Source: Corticium candelabrum (taxonomy: Eukaryota > Porifera > Homoscleromorpha > Homosclerophorida > Plakinidae). From it: a stretch of 64,000 bases of DNA. The notes under the pieces were generated by a model. That model saw only the letters and a program-made list of their open reading frames with translations, made no database searches and was not told the DNA's origin. The translations under genes and the position numbers were made by a program. The DNA is taken from contig NC_085098.1 in NCBI RefSeq assembly GCF_963422355.1, positions 3,398,632-3,462,631 on the forward strand, in the 5' to 3' direction. This document shows, one piece after another, positions 1-12,637 of the stretch; within the stretch, counting starts at the first letter, position 1; every line of letters starts with the position of its first letter.

Positions 1-179
1 TCTTCACGTGTAGGTGTTTCAGCGCTTCTTCCCGATCCGAAGGTAGCAAAGCTTGGACGTCTGATCGCTGAGGAGCTGCACGGCTCTCGCAAAGATTCTT
101 GTTTCGCTTGATCGGCAAGCGATAAAACGGCATCTACGGCCCCGATCAATAGCTTCTTCGCTTTGTCAAAATCAGACAT
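1..179 (-). CDS. Partial open frame running off the left edge, unknown product
   Basis: A minus-strand frame starts with ATG at 179 and stays open to the first base of the window, giving 59 codons without a stop. The protein begins MSDFDKAKKLLIGAVDAVLS, a short acidic/basic helix, followed by a serine- and arginine-rich stretch. No family is recognised. The base composition is richer in GC than the flanking DNA, which favours a real first exon. The rest of the gene lies outside the window, so length and function cannot be judged; it could also be the start of a transposon gene. Confidence 0.4.
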   Translation of the reverse strand, partial: MSDFDKAKKLLIGAVDAVLSLADQAKQESLREPCSSSAIRRPSFATFGSGRSAETPTRE

Positions 180-269
180 ACTTGCACAAGTGCACATCAG
201 AGACGTGCATTTCAGACTTATCTAGGTATGGCGTGATTTGATCCATTATTCCCATCCCAGTTTGCTGAT

Positions 270-855
270 TAGGGCCATCAACAAACAGTTTAACGTGCCA
301 ATTGTATGACCGCATCCGTCGGCAAAGACCACACCTAACCAGCACCTTCTGTGTTGCCTCATCAGCAAACAATTTAACATGCCACTAACATATGGTTGCA
401 AGCGTCGAGGGAGACAACACGAAAACCAGCGTCCTAGCATGTAGCGACATCAACAACAGTTTAACGTGCCAATAGCATGACTGCATCCGTCGGCAAAGAC
501 CACACTAACCAGCGCCTAGCGTTTAGCGACATCAACAAACAATTTAGCGTCCAGTAGCATATGGTTGCAAGACACACGAAAACCAGTGCCCAGAGCCTAC
601 TAGTAGCGTCTAAACGGCATCAACAAATGACTGCCAAAACCACACGAAAACCAGCGCTGAGCATGTAGAGACATCAGCAAAAAATTTAAATGCCAACATG
701 CCACTCTACTAATTAATTAAGGTTGCATGCGTCGACGAAGACAAGACGAAACCTAGCGCCCTAGACACCGACATTAATTAACAAACAATTGTAACGTGTC
801 AATAGCTTTAGGACTGCAGGCGTCAAAGCACATAAAAATCAACGCCTAGCATATA
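270..855. repeat. Degenerate tandem repeat, unit about 85-100 bp, about 7 copies
   Basis: The phrase ACATCAACAAACARTTTAACG returns at about 277, 360, 449, 529, 618, 670 and 771, each time followed by variants of GCCAATAGCATGACTGCATC and of CACGAAAACCAGCGCCTAGC. Copies have drifted by substitutions and indels. Short open frames inside it are chance. Confidence 0.75.
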
Positions 856-1769
856 CGTACTAGTGCTGTAACCCCAAGCAGAACCTTCAAAACAGAAACG
901 AAATCAGTAACGTTTATCAACCTAAACGGATGACTACTGGCGGCGACTGTCTAGGGTATTCAGATGTGTGAAACGAGTGTTAGGACGTTCCACTAGCCCA
1001 CTGCACTCTCTGTTAGCGTTGATTGCACACTTTGAAAATCGATAACTCCCGCATTTTTGGGCTTACAACAACGATGTTGGTATTAGTTGAAACCTTCTTT
1101 TAGTTATCTATATAGTAGGAATCATAGAGACAGAAACGTCAGGATAAGGTTTCTGCATATCAAATCTAATTCTATACAGCTATTAAAGATAACGATGTCG
1201 CTTTTTCCCAACCAGACGCGCTTGATCACACCACCTGCTGCTGTGAAAGCTTCACCTATCCTCGGCGCTAAAAACACTACTGTCTGTTCGCCATAAGCGT
1301 GAACTCGGAAGTGAGTAATGAAGTAGAGGTCACACCAGGTGTGCACATTAGAGCACTAAGAGCTGCTCCAGTTGGACCATGTTATACCAATTATCTTAAA
1401 TGGTTCCAGTTGCTGATCCGTTGGTCTTACAAGATAATTGGATAATAGCCATTGCTCCACCCGTTTGTGTTTGATAAGCACAAGTACTATCCTTCCGTTT
1501 CGTTTGTAGAAAGGGCTTAGATAATTTGATAAACAGAAATGCCAGACCTAGCGGTTTCTAACGATACCGAGATCATCGCGAAAGTCCACTAAACAGCAGA
1601 GATATCGATGATTTTCAAAGTTCACACTTATGGGGAACAGACAGTAGGTAGAAAGTGTAGTAGAGTCGCAGACCACTCCTCCTTTCGTTATTGGTCTGTT
1701 TTAGCTCTGGTCGTGACATGGCCGTTCAACTTTCAAGTGACCAGACAGAATTACTCGGAGTGGTAGCTG
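856..1769. other. Noncoding stretch, no supported feature
   Basis: No open frame of interest, repeat or RNA gene was recognised here. The part next to 1770 is probably the 5' flank of the transposase gene that follows; a second frame starting at 1712 is open across the same bases and could hold its true N-terminus. Confidence 0.5.
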
Positions 1770-2606
1770 ATGTATGCCGTCGGGTGCAGCGACTTGTTAC
1801 ATGCTACGAGGAAGGTAGATGGAGAGTCTGGCACACTAGATTGTCTGGTCTTCCACGTCGACAGACTTCATTGTCTTTTGGTAGCAGTTGACGACGTTTA
1901 CAACACCAGTAGCAGTGACGTGTTGGAAGGAGTTGGTATGGCTCTAAGTTTTCTGGAAGAGTTGAATCATGGACGGAATGAATCAGGGTATGTGTCTCAA
2001 ATTCTTTATGAAAATGTCAGAGGACGACCAAGGCTAGAGGTCAAGCAGGACCAGCTGGAGTATCTGTTACACTTGGGATTCAAGTGTCCCAAAATAGGGG
2101 AGGTTCTTGGTGTTAGTTTGAGCACCATAAGGCGAAGAATGAGTGAGTTTGGTCTAAGTGTAAGTGCCTTATACTCCTTCATCACAGACCGGGAACTAGA
2201 TGAACTAGTGTCTCAAATCAAGTGTGAATTTCCAAATTGTGGCTATCGGTTATTGCATGGACATTTGATGTCTCGAGGTCAACGCGTCTCCCAAGCACGT
2301 ATTAGGGAATCTCTGCACCGAGTAGACCCAGAAGGAGTTGCTGTACGGTGGTCTTCAGCAATTCAGCGATGGAAGTATGCTGTGCTTGCACCATTGTCAT
2401 TGTGGCATCTTGATGGAAACCACAAATTGATTAGGTATATACATCCATCCATCCATACATACATACATACATACATACATACATACAATTGTTTTGTTTA
2501 TAAGGGTCCGTAAGGCCCAGGTTGGATACTGCAATCACTATTCTGCAATCTAACACTGCAATGTAACACACACACGTATATACATACATATATACATACA
2601 TACATA

Positions 2607-2640
<34 letters not shown>

Positions 2641-3542
2641 CTTATATACATATATAATAGCATATATAATTTTCATTATATGTATCCATTTTAAATATTT
2701 GGGACACTTTGTAATAGATGGAGACTTGTCATTCATGGTGGAGTAGATGGATACTCAAGACTTCCTGTTTACCTGCACTGTTCAAGTGACAATTGTGCAG
2801 ACACAGTCTTGAGGCTGTTCCAGGAAGGTGTCACTAAGTATGGCCTGCCATCTCGCATTCGTATTGATAAGGGTGGTGAAAATGTTGATGTTGCTATGTA
2901 TCTCCTTATGCATCCACTCCGTGGCCCTGGAAGAAGTACAGTTATTGTAGGGAAGAGTGTGCACAATCAAAGGATTGAACGTATGTGGAGAGATGTGTAT
3001 GAAGGAGTTGTCTATTTCTACCATAGTCTGTTTTATCACCTGGAATCTATTGGTATGCTTGATCCTAGCAATGAACTCGACCTTTTCTGCCTCCACTTTG
3101 TTTATATTTCGCGTATTAACTCTCACTTGACATCCTGGCAAAAGGCATGGATTAAACATCCCATGAGATCTGAGCACAACCTTACTCCAGAGCAGCTGTG
3201 GACAATGGGTTTGCAAAGAATTGCCACTTCTAATAATCACATTGCAAGTGAAGTCTTTGAGGTAAGGTTTAATTGTTTCTCGTGTATGTCTTGCATGACT
3301 TTATGTCAAGGTATTTCCAGGATGGAGATCAGCAATTTGGTATTGACTGGGGAGGACCTGTGTCTCATGAAGACACTTATGAAGTGGTTCACGTGCCTGA
3401 GACGCCTACTCCTCTTAGCATTACTGATATAGAAGAACTTCAAGCAACTGTTTCACCTCTGGAACCTAGTATACATTATGGTATAGATTTGTATGAAAGG
3501 GCATTACTATTTGTATCTCAGAAAGTTGGTTGTGTAGTTTAA
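1770..3542 (+). CDS. DDE integrase-type transposase (DGNHKLIR family, IS3EU-like), three exons
   Basis: Predicted nuclear transposase of about 476 residues, encoded by exons 1770-2434, 2718-3261 and 3321-3542. Both introns have GT...AG borders (GTATAT...AATAG and GTAAGG...TCCAG) and keep the frame. After a variable N-terminus comes GRPRLEVKQDQLEYLLHLGF, a helix-turn-helix (VSLSTIRRRMSEFGLS), then RVDPEGV and the integrase fold: first Asp in LWHLDGNHKLIR-WRLVIHGG, second in RIRIDKGGENVDVA, Glu in HNQRIERMWRDV. The tail has TPEQLWTMG and YGIDLYERA-like text. All of this matches a widespread animal family of single-copy-looking integrase genes related to IS3EU DNA transposons (recalled, not searched). 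No frameshift or stop is seen in the joined exons and no terminal inverted repeats were found nearby, so it may be an active transposase or a retained host gene. The first 70 residues are uncertain; a start at 1712 in another frame is possible. Confidence 0.8.
2435..2717 (+). repeat. Intron of the transposase gene filled with a CATA microsatellite
   Basis: The intron splits the DGNHKLIR|W motif. Most of its length is (CATA)n and (TATA/CATA) sequence at about 2442-2488 and 2570-2665, with an ending TTTGTAATAG acceptor. Confidence 0.75.
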
Positions 3543-5367
<1,825 letters not shown>

Positions 5368-5663
5368 TTGACTTACTGCCAGACAACAATTTTGATAGAG
5401 GTTACAATACTAATCAAATAGATGGATCTTATTTGCAATGCTACAATTTACCATACATCTCATTCAACATATTTTAGAGGGCAGTTCGTAATCATTGTGT
5501 ATCTAACAATCCAGATTCATCAGGAAGAAAGTGGGTGGAGTGAGTCCAACAGTCCAGTATGTAGTTCTCATCTTGCCATCTCATTGAACACATGTGTAGT
5601 AACGACAGTTGCACAGAACAAGTGTGATATTAATTTATAATAATTACGTACCTTGTGCCGGAA

Positions 5664-7195
5664 GGTGCGTGACCATTTCGTCCATTCCATTTTCAATTCC
5701 CGGCAACAATTGAATATTGAATTAGAAATTGAAATTGCCTGCAAGTTGCTTGCAATTTCAATATTTAATTCTATTAAAAATTAAAAATTGATTGATCGAC
5801 GGACTATAATCATTTGCGGATTAAAATGAATATTGAAAACACATTTAATTTTTAACCAATTTTCTTTTTCAATGCAATTGAATATTGAAATTGCAAGCAC
5901 GTTAGTTCAATTTTCAATATTAAATTCAATATTCAATTTAATTTAAAAATTAAATATTAAATTTTGAATTTGCGTGGCCAATTCGTCCATTCCATTTTTA
6001 ATTTTTGAGACAAATTGAAAATTGAATGTCAAATTAAAAATTGACTGGCGTTGCTTGCTCTTACAATATTCCATTACATTGAAAATAGAACTTGATTGAA
6101 GACCAATTGTCATTTCAATATTCGTTTACTTTGCAAATAGATTCAATCTTTCCATCCGTCCAATTTTCGTAAATTATGAATATTAGAATAGAGCCTCCGA
6201 TGCAATTTTCTTTCTCCGTACTAAATGTAAATAGAAAGTTACCCGCAGCTGCTAGCGCGAGCGATATCTCATAAACGGCATAATGACACCGCGCGGGCGG
6301 TCGCCGGTGACTTCAATATTCAATTCTATTGAAAAAACGAAAGTTGCGTCTAGCTTAGCCACGCCTCTGGCACGCATGCAATGTAATGCAATTAAGAGAT
6401 TCATGACAAAGCCTCGACAGGCACGCGACCGACCTCTCACACCAAGTCGGTAAGCACTTGCACCTGGCTCTCGTCAACCGTCACGCTCAATCGTGAGACA
6501 TTCCTTGCGGCGATGAGCGAGGGAAGCCCGTGGCATGGAGGCACGCGTCTAGGGCATCTATAATCAACGAGATCAACGTCTAGTCTACATTGGAAAGTTT
6601 CCAGGACTTTGGGGACTTAGCGAACGATCTGTTCGACGTTTCTGTACAGACAGAGCCCTAGGTCGACGTTGTTCTCTGACTAAAGAGGAACAAGAACGCT
6701 GCGTGTCTGACGCCGTGAGCGAGGTGAGCACTAGCTATATATCTCTAGGTAGCTGGCTGCATGCTCATTATAGTTAGATTAGGTCATGATTTGCTCATGA
6801 TCACTTTAGCTGTGTCATGGCTTATAATTCCTGTATGTATATTTATATTGACTTTGACAGGTCGGACCATCTTGCATCTTCAGATTGTCAAAAAGTAAGA
6901 AGGCAACGGCCACACAATGTAAGTCAAAGTCTAAGATTTCTTGTAGTTGCAGGCAGTCACCAGTAAATTTTTGATTTTTTGCTGTGACTTTTACAAAATA
7001 ATATCACTATACATATTTTAACTGCTAATACGGTCTTGTTTCAACAGCATTCTACGTCAAAATTGTAACATGGTAGCACCTAAATATTATATACTCATGA
7101 TCAGTTATAACTCTTGATCACAGACTGTCATCGCTCTAGTTTGTCTTCTTTAGTCTTTTTAACTTTTCTTTGGAATGAAAGCTTGCATATGTCCA

Positions 7196-7246
<51 letters not shown>

Positions 7247-7873
7247 TCTCATTGCATATTCTTTGGGAACAACTGTCTATTATTTATATCAATATGTTCA
7301 TTATGTTAGAAACTGCAGAGAAGATCTTCAGCTTTAGAGATGTCCACAACTTTGAACGACGAACAAAAGAAGACGTACGCTAGTGCCACGAAACTGGAAT
7401 TGATGTCGTCAGAAGTCTCTGAAAATAGCAGTGATAAAGAGCCACCCTCTGAGGGAGCCTCCACTGCTGGACGTTCACAACTCCTGATCCCACCTCTTCT
7501 GTGGAGAGCCATTGAAGCAACAAGGTGTTTGAGTTTTTGGACAGAAAGTACGCCAGAAGGCAGACTCAGAGAGGAACGGTACCAAGAGTAAACGGATCGA
7601 GCTCCATCTACCAGAACACGTCCGGGAATGACATTGTACCAGAGTTGGCTCTAGAAGACTTCTGCTAATTACAATACGTTTGATTTTAATACATGTAAAA
7701 GAACATGGATATATAGAGCTAGATCATTCAAATTTGCTGTTAACGTTGTTGTCCATCGCCAAAGTTTGTTGAACTAGAGAAATAAATCACATGACAATTA
7801 ATGTGAATCACCTGGTTTGTGTGTCTTAGGACTACCTATAGCTCATATTTGTAAAAATCTGTATCTGGTATTT
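5664..7873 (+). mobile_element. Non-autonomous DNA element, copy 1
   Basis: Copy 1 of a family present three times here. It begins GGTGCGTGACCATTTCG, continues with about 550 bp of AATTGAAAATTGAA-type AT-rich, self-complementary sequence, then a coding remnant and a 3' part ending near TATAGCTCATATTTG. It faces copy 2 across a 485-bp spacer. Compared with copies 2 and 3 it lacks about 250 bp just inside the first exon (junction near 6600), so the N-terminus of the coding remnant is gone. A TA microsatellite sits at 7201-7243. No matching inverted repeat was found between its own two ends. Confidence 0.7.
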
Positions 7874-8324
7874 AGGACTCCAAATGTGTGCCTAAATGTA
7901 ATCCTAAAACCCGTATTCGATCTATATAGGCCGTCCTAAATGTGTTCTATACATCATATTAGGATCGGTCTAAATATGTCTAAATATGATTAAAGGTGGT
8001 ATTCAGTAAAACATTTAGAATAGGTTTAGACCATGCTATATTTAAGCTTTCATGCAGTGCATGCATGATCGAGTGTCCGTCTTAATTCTCTGGATCGTCG
8101 TACGTTGGTAGCGTCTTCACACTTCATACCTATGGGGCGTGACGGTCGCATGACAATGACATCTACGTATGAACAAGTCTACAAAGATTTGTTGTGTCCA
8201 AATTACAGACCAATTAACAGTCCTGTAAAGGCTTTCTCATAAGCACCAAGTGTTTATACCCGCCAATTTTAAACACTTGCTGTGTCCACTGTGGACCCGG
8301 GCCCGGTACACACGGGGAAGTCCC
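7840..8324. other. Spacer between the two inverted element copies
   Basis: About 485 bp unique to this place. Short phrases of the type CCTAAATGTG and GTCTAAATATG recur from about 7870 to 8030. No gene. It includes a GC-rich block GGACCCGGGCCCGGTACAC near 8293. Confidence 0.5.
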
Positions 8325-8494
8325 TAGGTAGTCTTAAGACACACAAACCAGGTGATTCACATTAATTGTCATGTGATTTATTTCTCTAGTTCAACAAACT
8401 TTGGCGATGGACAACAATGTTAACAGCAAATTTGAATGATCTAGCTCTATATATCCATGTTCTTTGACATGTATTAAAATCAAACGTATTGTAA

Positions 8495-8854
8495 TTAGCA
8501 GAAGTCTTCTAGAGCCCACTCTGGTACAATGTCATTCCCGGACGTGTTCCGGTAGATGGAGCTCGATCCGTTTACTCTTGGTACCGTTCCTCTCTGAGTC
8601 TGCCTTCTGGCGTACTTTCTGTCCAAAAACTCAAACACCTTTGTTGCTTCAATGGCTCTCCACGGAAGAGGTGGGATCAGGAGTTGTGAACGTCCAGCAG
8701 TGGAGGCACCCTCAGAGGGTGGCTCGTTATCACTGCTATTTTCAGAGACTTCTGACGACATCAATTCCAGTTTCGTGGCACTAGCGTACGTCTTCTTTTG
8801 TTCGTCGTTCAAAGTTGTGGACATCTCTAGAGCTGAAGATCTTCTCTGCAGTTC
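8495..8854 (-). CDS. Last exon of the same element (copy 2), acidic/basic small protein
   Basis: Follows an acceptor (TTATGTTAG) and reads ELQRRSSALEMSTTLNDEQ, then KKTYASATKLELMSSE, an acidic serine/glutamate patch, PPLPWRAIEATKVFEFLDRK, and ends PEWALEDFC. The LPWR...LDRK...PEWA pattern is recalled from small second reading frames of cnidarian and sponge transposons; no enzymatic motif is present. It occurs in all three copies, though each copy differs near its end. Confidence 0.55.
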   Translation of the reverse strand, partial: ELQRRSSALEMSTTLNDEQKKTYASATKLELMSSEVSENSSDNEPPSEGASTAGRSQLLIPPLPWRAIEATKVFEFLDRKYARRQTQRGTVPRVNGSSSIYRNTSGNDIVPEWALEDFC

Positions 8855-9365
8855 CTAACATAATGAACATATTGATATAAATAATAGACAGTCGTTCCCA
8901 AAAGATATGCAATGAGATTAATATATGCAAGCTTTCATTACAGAGAAAAGTTAAAAGACTAAAGAAGACAAACTAGAGCCATGACATTCTGTGATCAAGA
9001 GTTATAACTGATCATGAGTATATAATATTTAGGTGCCACCATGTTACAATATTGACGTAAAATGCTATTGAAACAAGACCGTATTAGCAGTTAAAATATG
9101 TATAGTGATATTATTTTGTAAAAGTCAAAGAAAAAAATCAAAAATTTACTGGTGACCGCCTGCAAGTACAAGAAATCTTAGACTTTGACTTGCATTGTGT
9201 AGCCGTTGCCTTCTTCTTGCTTTTTGACAATCTGAAGATGCAAGACGGTCCGACCTGTCAAAGTCAATATAAATATACATACAGGAATTATAGGCCATGC
9301 ACAGTATACATGCAGTGTACAATCATGACCTAGCTATAGTGATCATGAGCAAATCATGACCTAAT

Positions 9366-9653
9366 CTAACTATAATGAGCATGCAGCCAGCTACCTAGAG
9401 ATATATAGCTAGTGCTCACCTCGCTTACGGCGTCAGACACGCAGCGTTCTAGTTCCTCTTTAGTCAGAGAACAACGTCGACTTATGCCTCTGTCTGTACA
9501 GAAACGTCGAACAGATCGTTCGCGGAGTCCCCGAAGTCCTGGAAACATCGTCTGTAATTCTTCACTGATGACAGTATGACTATTACCCTCTTCGACTCCC
9601 TTCCGAACAAAATCTTCGTCGACTTCGTCCATGGAGATCGAGAGTGGAGACAA
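9366..9653 (-). CDS. N-terminal exon of a deleted integrase-type transposase (copy 2)
   Basis: Starts MSPLSISMDEVDEDFV and continues with GNSHTVISEELQTMFPG and ERSVRRFCTDRGISRR, a helix-turn-helix type segment, then TKEELERCVSDAVSEV. The codons for SEV run into GTGAGC, a good splice donor; the remaining codons up to the stop are intronic read-through. From recall, animal integrase transposases with an SVRRFC motif continue with VGP-T-Y-G-R-K and a DDE core. Here the next acceptor (after TTTGACAG) gives VGPSCIFRLSKSK and then no core. Role: DNA binding at most. Confidence 0.6.
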   Translation of the reverse strand: MSPLSISMDEVDEDFVRKGVEEGNSHTVISEELQTMFPGLRGLRERSVRRFCTDRGISRRCSLTKEELERCVSDAVSEVSTSYISLGSWLHAHYS

Positions 9654-10744
9654 TGCACGACCTGCCGTTGTACCGTGAGATGATAGATACCAGCTGGAGC
9701 TTCCCTGTCAGATCTTTAGAGGCGTGGTCTAGATGATCCACACAAATGTCCTCTAGCTAGATAGTTGCTTGGAGTCTTTCCAAATCGACTAGACGTCAAC
9801 TTTCCAGTGTAGGTTAGACGTTGATCTCGTTGATTATAGATGCCCTAGACGCGTGCCTCCATGCAACGAGCTTCCCTCGCTCATCGCCGCAAAGAATGTC
9901 TCCCGCCTGAGCGTGACGGTTGACGAGAGCCAGGTGCAAGTGCTTACCGACTTGTTGTGAGAGGTCGGTCGCGTGCCTGTCGAGGCTTTCTCATGAATCT
10001 CTTCATGCAATGCATTACATTGCATGCGTGCCAGAGGCGTGGCTGGGCGTGGCTAAGCTAGACGCAACTTTCGTCTTTCAATAGAATTGAATATTGAAGT
10101 CACCGGCGACCGCCCGCGCGGTGTCGTTTATGAGATATGGCTCGCGCTAGCAGCTGCGGGTAACTTTCTATTTACATTTAGTACGGAGAAAGAAAATTGC
10201 ATCGGAGGCTCTATTCTAATATTCATAATTTACGAAAATTGGACGGATGGAAAGATTGAATCTATTTGCAAAGTAAACGAATATTGAAATGACAATTGGT
10301 CTTCAATCAAGTTCTATTTTCAATGTAATGGAATATTGTAAGAGCAAGCAACGCCAGTCAATTTTTAATTTGACATTCAATTTTCAATTTGTCTCAAAAA
10401 TTAAAAATGGAATGGACGAATTGGCCAAGCAAATTCAAAATTTAATATTTAATTTTTAAATTAAATTAAATATTAAATTTAATATTGAAAATTGAACTAA
10501 CGTGCTTGCAATTTCAATATTCAATTGCATTGAAAAAGAAAATTGGTTAAAAATTAAATGTGTTTTCAATATTCATTTTAATCCGCAAATGATTATAGTC
10601 CGTCAATCAATCAATTTTTAATTTTTAATAGAATTAAATATTGAAATTGCAAGCAACTTGTAGGCAATTTTCAATTTCTAATTCAATATTCAATTGCTGC
10701 CGGGAATTGAAAATGGAATGGACGAAATGGTCACGCACCAAATA

Positions 10745-11262
10745 CAGTACAAATCTGTGTTCACACTGGACTGGGTTTGATTACCTGGTTTTGTCAACCT
10801 AGCACGCTATTGTGATCCGTTGTTTGAGTAGGAATCTCTAGACATGGCGTCTGACAACAGAGCTAGAATCCTCCGCATGACAAACGACACAACAGTTCGG
10901 TACTCTGTGCTAGCACTGCGATAGCGACGAAAACGACGTCATCTGTCATCTTGCACGCGCGAGATTCTTGCTGTTGACGCCCTGTTTCTAGCAGCATCCA
11001 CCACAGTAAGACGATGATTTCCACTGCTACTCTCGTAGCTATGCGCTAGACAGACTGCTACTCTGGTTACTAGGCGCTAAACAGCTAGGAATGTTGTGAT
11101 AGCTCCAAACGAGACCCAAGTAATCGCAAACCTACCCCAACCTTTGCAAGTACTGTTTGCAAACCCAGCGCAAACCAGCATTGCGTGGGGCAGGTGCAGC
11201 GTTTAACACTAACTTAATTATGATAAGCTCAAACCAGGCTCGCAAGCCATAGTGTGAACACA
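10745..11262. mobile_element. MITE with TGTGTTCACACT-type ends
   Basis: The left end (ACAAATCTGTGTTCACACTG) and the inverted right end (CTAGGTGTGTTCACACTATG) share a TGTGTTCACACT core followed by related TGG..TTTG text. About 190 bp of its left part is repeated almost exactly at 24213-24409. It is noncoding. It abuts copy 2 of the element family on its right side. Confidence 0.6.
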
Positions 11263-11449
11263 CCTAGTGACGCTAGGATAATTGGAAAGTGGAATGGCCG
11301 AAAGATGCAGGGATTCAACAAGAGTACAGCGATGATCTGAGAAACCGCACTAGCACAGAGTTCGTGCTTGCGATCATGTTATGCTAATAGGGAAAAACTT
11401 TCGATCATTCCATGCATAGTTGGACAAGGTCATAATCTTTGCGATTCTA

Positions 11450-11593
11450 GAGATCATACCAAATTGAACGAGAACAGGAGGTCAGAGTTCAAGTACGCAA
11501 TAAACGCGCAAAACGGTGCCTTTGTACACAATCATTACATGCACCCGGCCGCCTAGATAAGCTCGGTGCGTACTGCACTGGAATTATTGCTCA
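11450..11593 (+). promoter_or_regulatory. Conserved 5' flank of the surface-protein gene
   Basis: About 145 bp upstream of the ATG are shared with the right-arm gene but diverge faster than the coding part; farther upstream no similarity remains. This probably holds the core promoter and 5' UTR. No TATA box is evident. Confidence 0.35.
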
Positions 11594-12637
11594 TTGAGAA
11601 GACATCAGTGCAACATGCTTGCAACTGTGAGTGCTTTCCAAGGTATATTCCTTATTGTCCTCTCTGTGTTTGCACCTCAGAAGGGAGAAGCTTGTGATTC
11701 ATCGGCATGCTGTTGCGTTGACAGCGCTACTGTCACGCAGTCGGGCAACGCACTCTCAGTACAGGTCAGGCAGTCTGGTGCCGCATCCTGCCCTTCAACA
11801 GCGACGGTGTCCTGTACTGTTCGCAGCAAGACGGTGTGTACGGATAGGGATGACGATCCCTCTTTTGCTGTTTACAAAAGCGGCAAGATTGCCTACGTTA
11901 TCAGAGACCTCGACAACGACGCCTGTGACGGTCGATTAAGCTGTCAGTCGGGAGCATGCGACTCTGTCTCTTTGGGTTGGGCGGGAGAGTACACGAAAAC
12001 GACACAAACCCCAACCACGAATCTTCGCTGCGATCCAACGCAATGCTGTTGTGCGAAATCAGCCTCTGCGACTAGCAGCGGCTCGGATGTCACGCTAACT
12101 GTTACTCCGACAACAGGCGCCACTGGATGTCCGAACGGTAACAGCGATTTCGACGTAGCCTGCAAGGTACAAGGTGATCTGTACATGACTTGTGGCGATA
12201 TTAACAGCGGTTATCTAATAAGAAAAGAGAACGCTAACAAAGCTAAACACTACGTGTTTCACCACAACGCCGCCTGCAACGCCGCGTACGAGTGCACAGC
12301 GTCAAGCTGCATGATTTCCGGAGACTTTGACGGACAGTACACATCTATAGATAATACACATGTCGCAACTACGAACGCACCAAAGGCTACTGCAGCACCA
12401 AACAAGGCTACTGCAGCACCAAACAAGGCTACTGCAGCACCAAACAAGGCTACTGCAGCACCAAACAAGGCTACTGCTGCACCAAACAAGGCTAGTGCAG
12501 CTCCGAAGAACACCAAAAGCTCTGTAACGGCAAAACCGACCCAAGGAAAGAACAACAACAGCGGAAGCGGTGTTGGCCTCGACACTGCGTCTGTAGTTGT
12601 TATCACAGCCGGTATTCTCTTATGTGTTGTGTGGTGA
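11594..12637 (+). CDS. Cysteine-rich, probably GPI-anchored surface protein (left copy)
   Basis: Intronless, 347 residues. The N-terminus is a signal peptide; Met8 (11615) is an equally good start, with MLATVSAFQGIFLIVLSVFA and a likely cut after KGEA. Two related cysteine-rich domains follow, opening CDSSACCCVDSATV (about residue 34) and CDPTQCCCAKSASA (about 147), each with further paired cysteines and a YVI-D / LIRKEN strand. Then comes a mucin-like tract with five TAAPNKA heptads (about 265-300), a basic S/K/T linker, and NNNSGSGVGLDTASV ending in a hydrophobic tail ILLCVVW at the very C-terminus, typical of GPI-anchor addition. An AATAAA lies near 12864. No domain family was recognised; the role is probably extracellular, at the cell surface. 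A paralog sits in the other arm with eight heptads. Confidence 0.85.
   Translation: MRRHQCNMLATVSAFQGIFLIVLSVFAPQKGEACDSSACCCVDSATVTQSGNALSVQVRQSGAASCPSTATVSCTVRSKTVCTDRDDDPSFAVYKSGKIAYVIRDLDNDACDGRLSCQSGACDSVSLGWAGEYTKTTQTPTTNLRCDPTQCCCAKSASATSSGSDVTLTVTPTTGATGCPNGNSDFDVACKVQGDLYMTCGDINSGYLIRKENANKAKHYVFHHNAACNAAYECTASSCMISGDFDGQYTSIDNTHVATTNAPKATAAPNKATAAPNKATAAPNKATAAPNKATAAPNKASAAPKNTKSSVTAKPTQGKNNNSGSGVGLDTASVVVITAGILLCVVW

Larger units (their letters stand above)
8325..10739 (-). mobile_element. Non-autonomous DNA element, copy 2 (most complete)
   Basis: Minus-strand copy, closely similar to copy 1 and forming an inverted pair with it (5664-10739). It retains the full first coding exon (9366-9653), a short middle segment with splice-like borders near 9170-9260, and a last exon (8495-8854). 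The outer 500 bp are AT-rich with nested palindromes. The integrase catalytic core that normally follows the first exon in related animal integrase transposases is absent, so the element would need a transposase from elsewhere. Confidence 0.7.

Noticed and set aside
12259-12606. Leu/Phe/Gly/Ala-rich antisense frames opposite the surface-protein gene (and at 51251-51664)
   Set aside because: They arise from the repeated AAPNKAT codons read backward; the sense frame has signal peptide, cysteine pattern and anchor.
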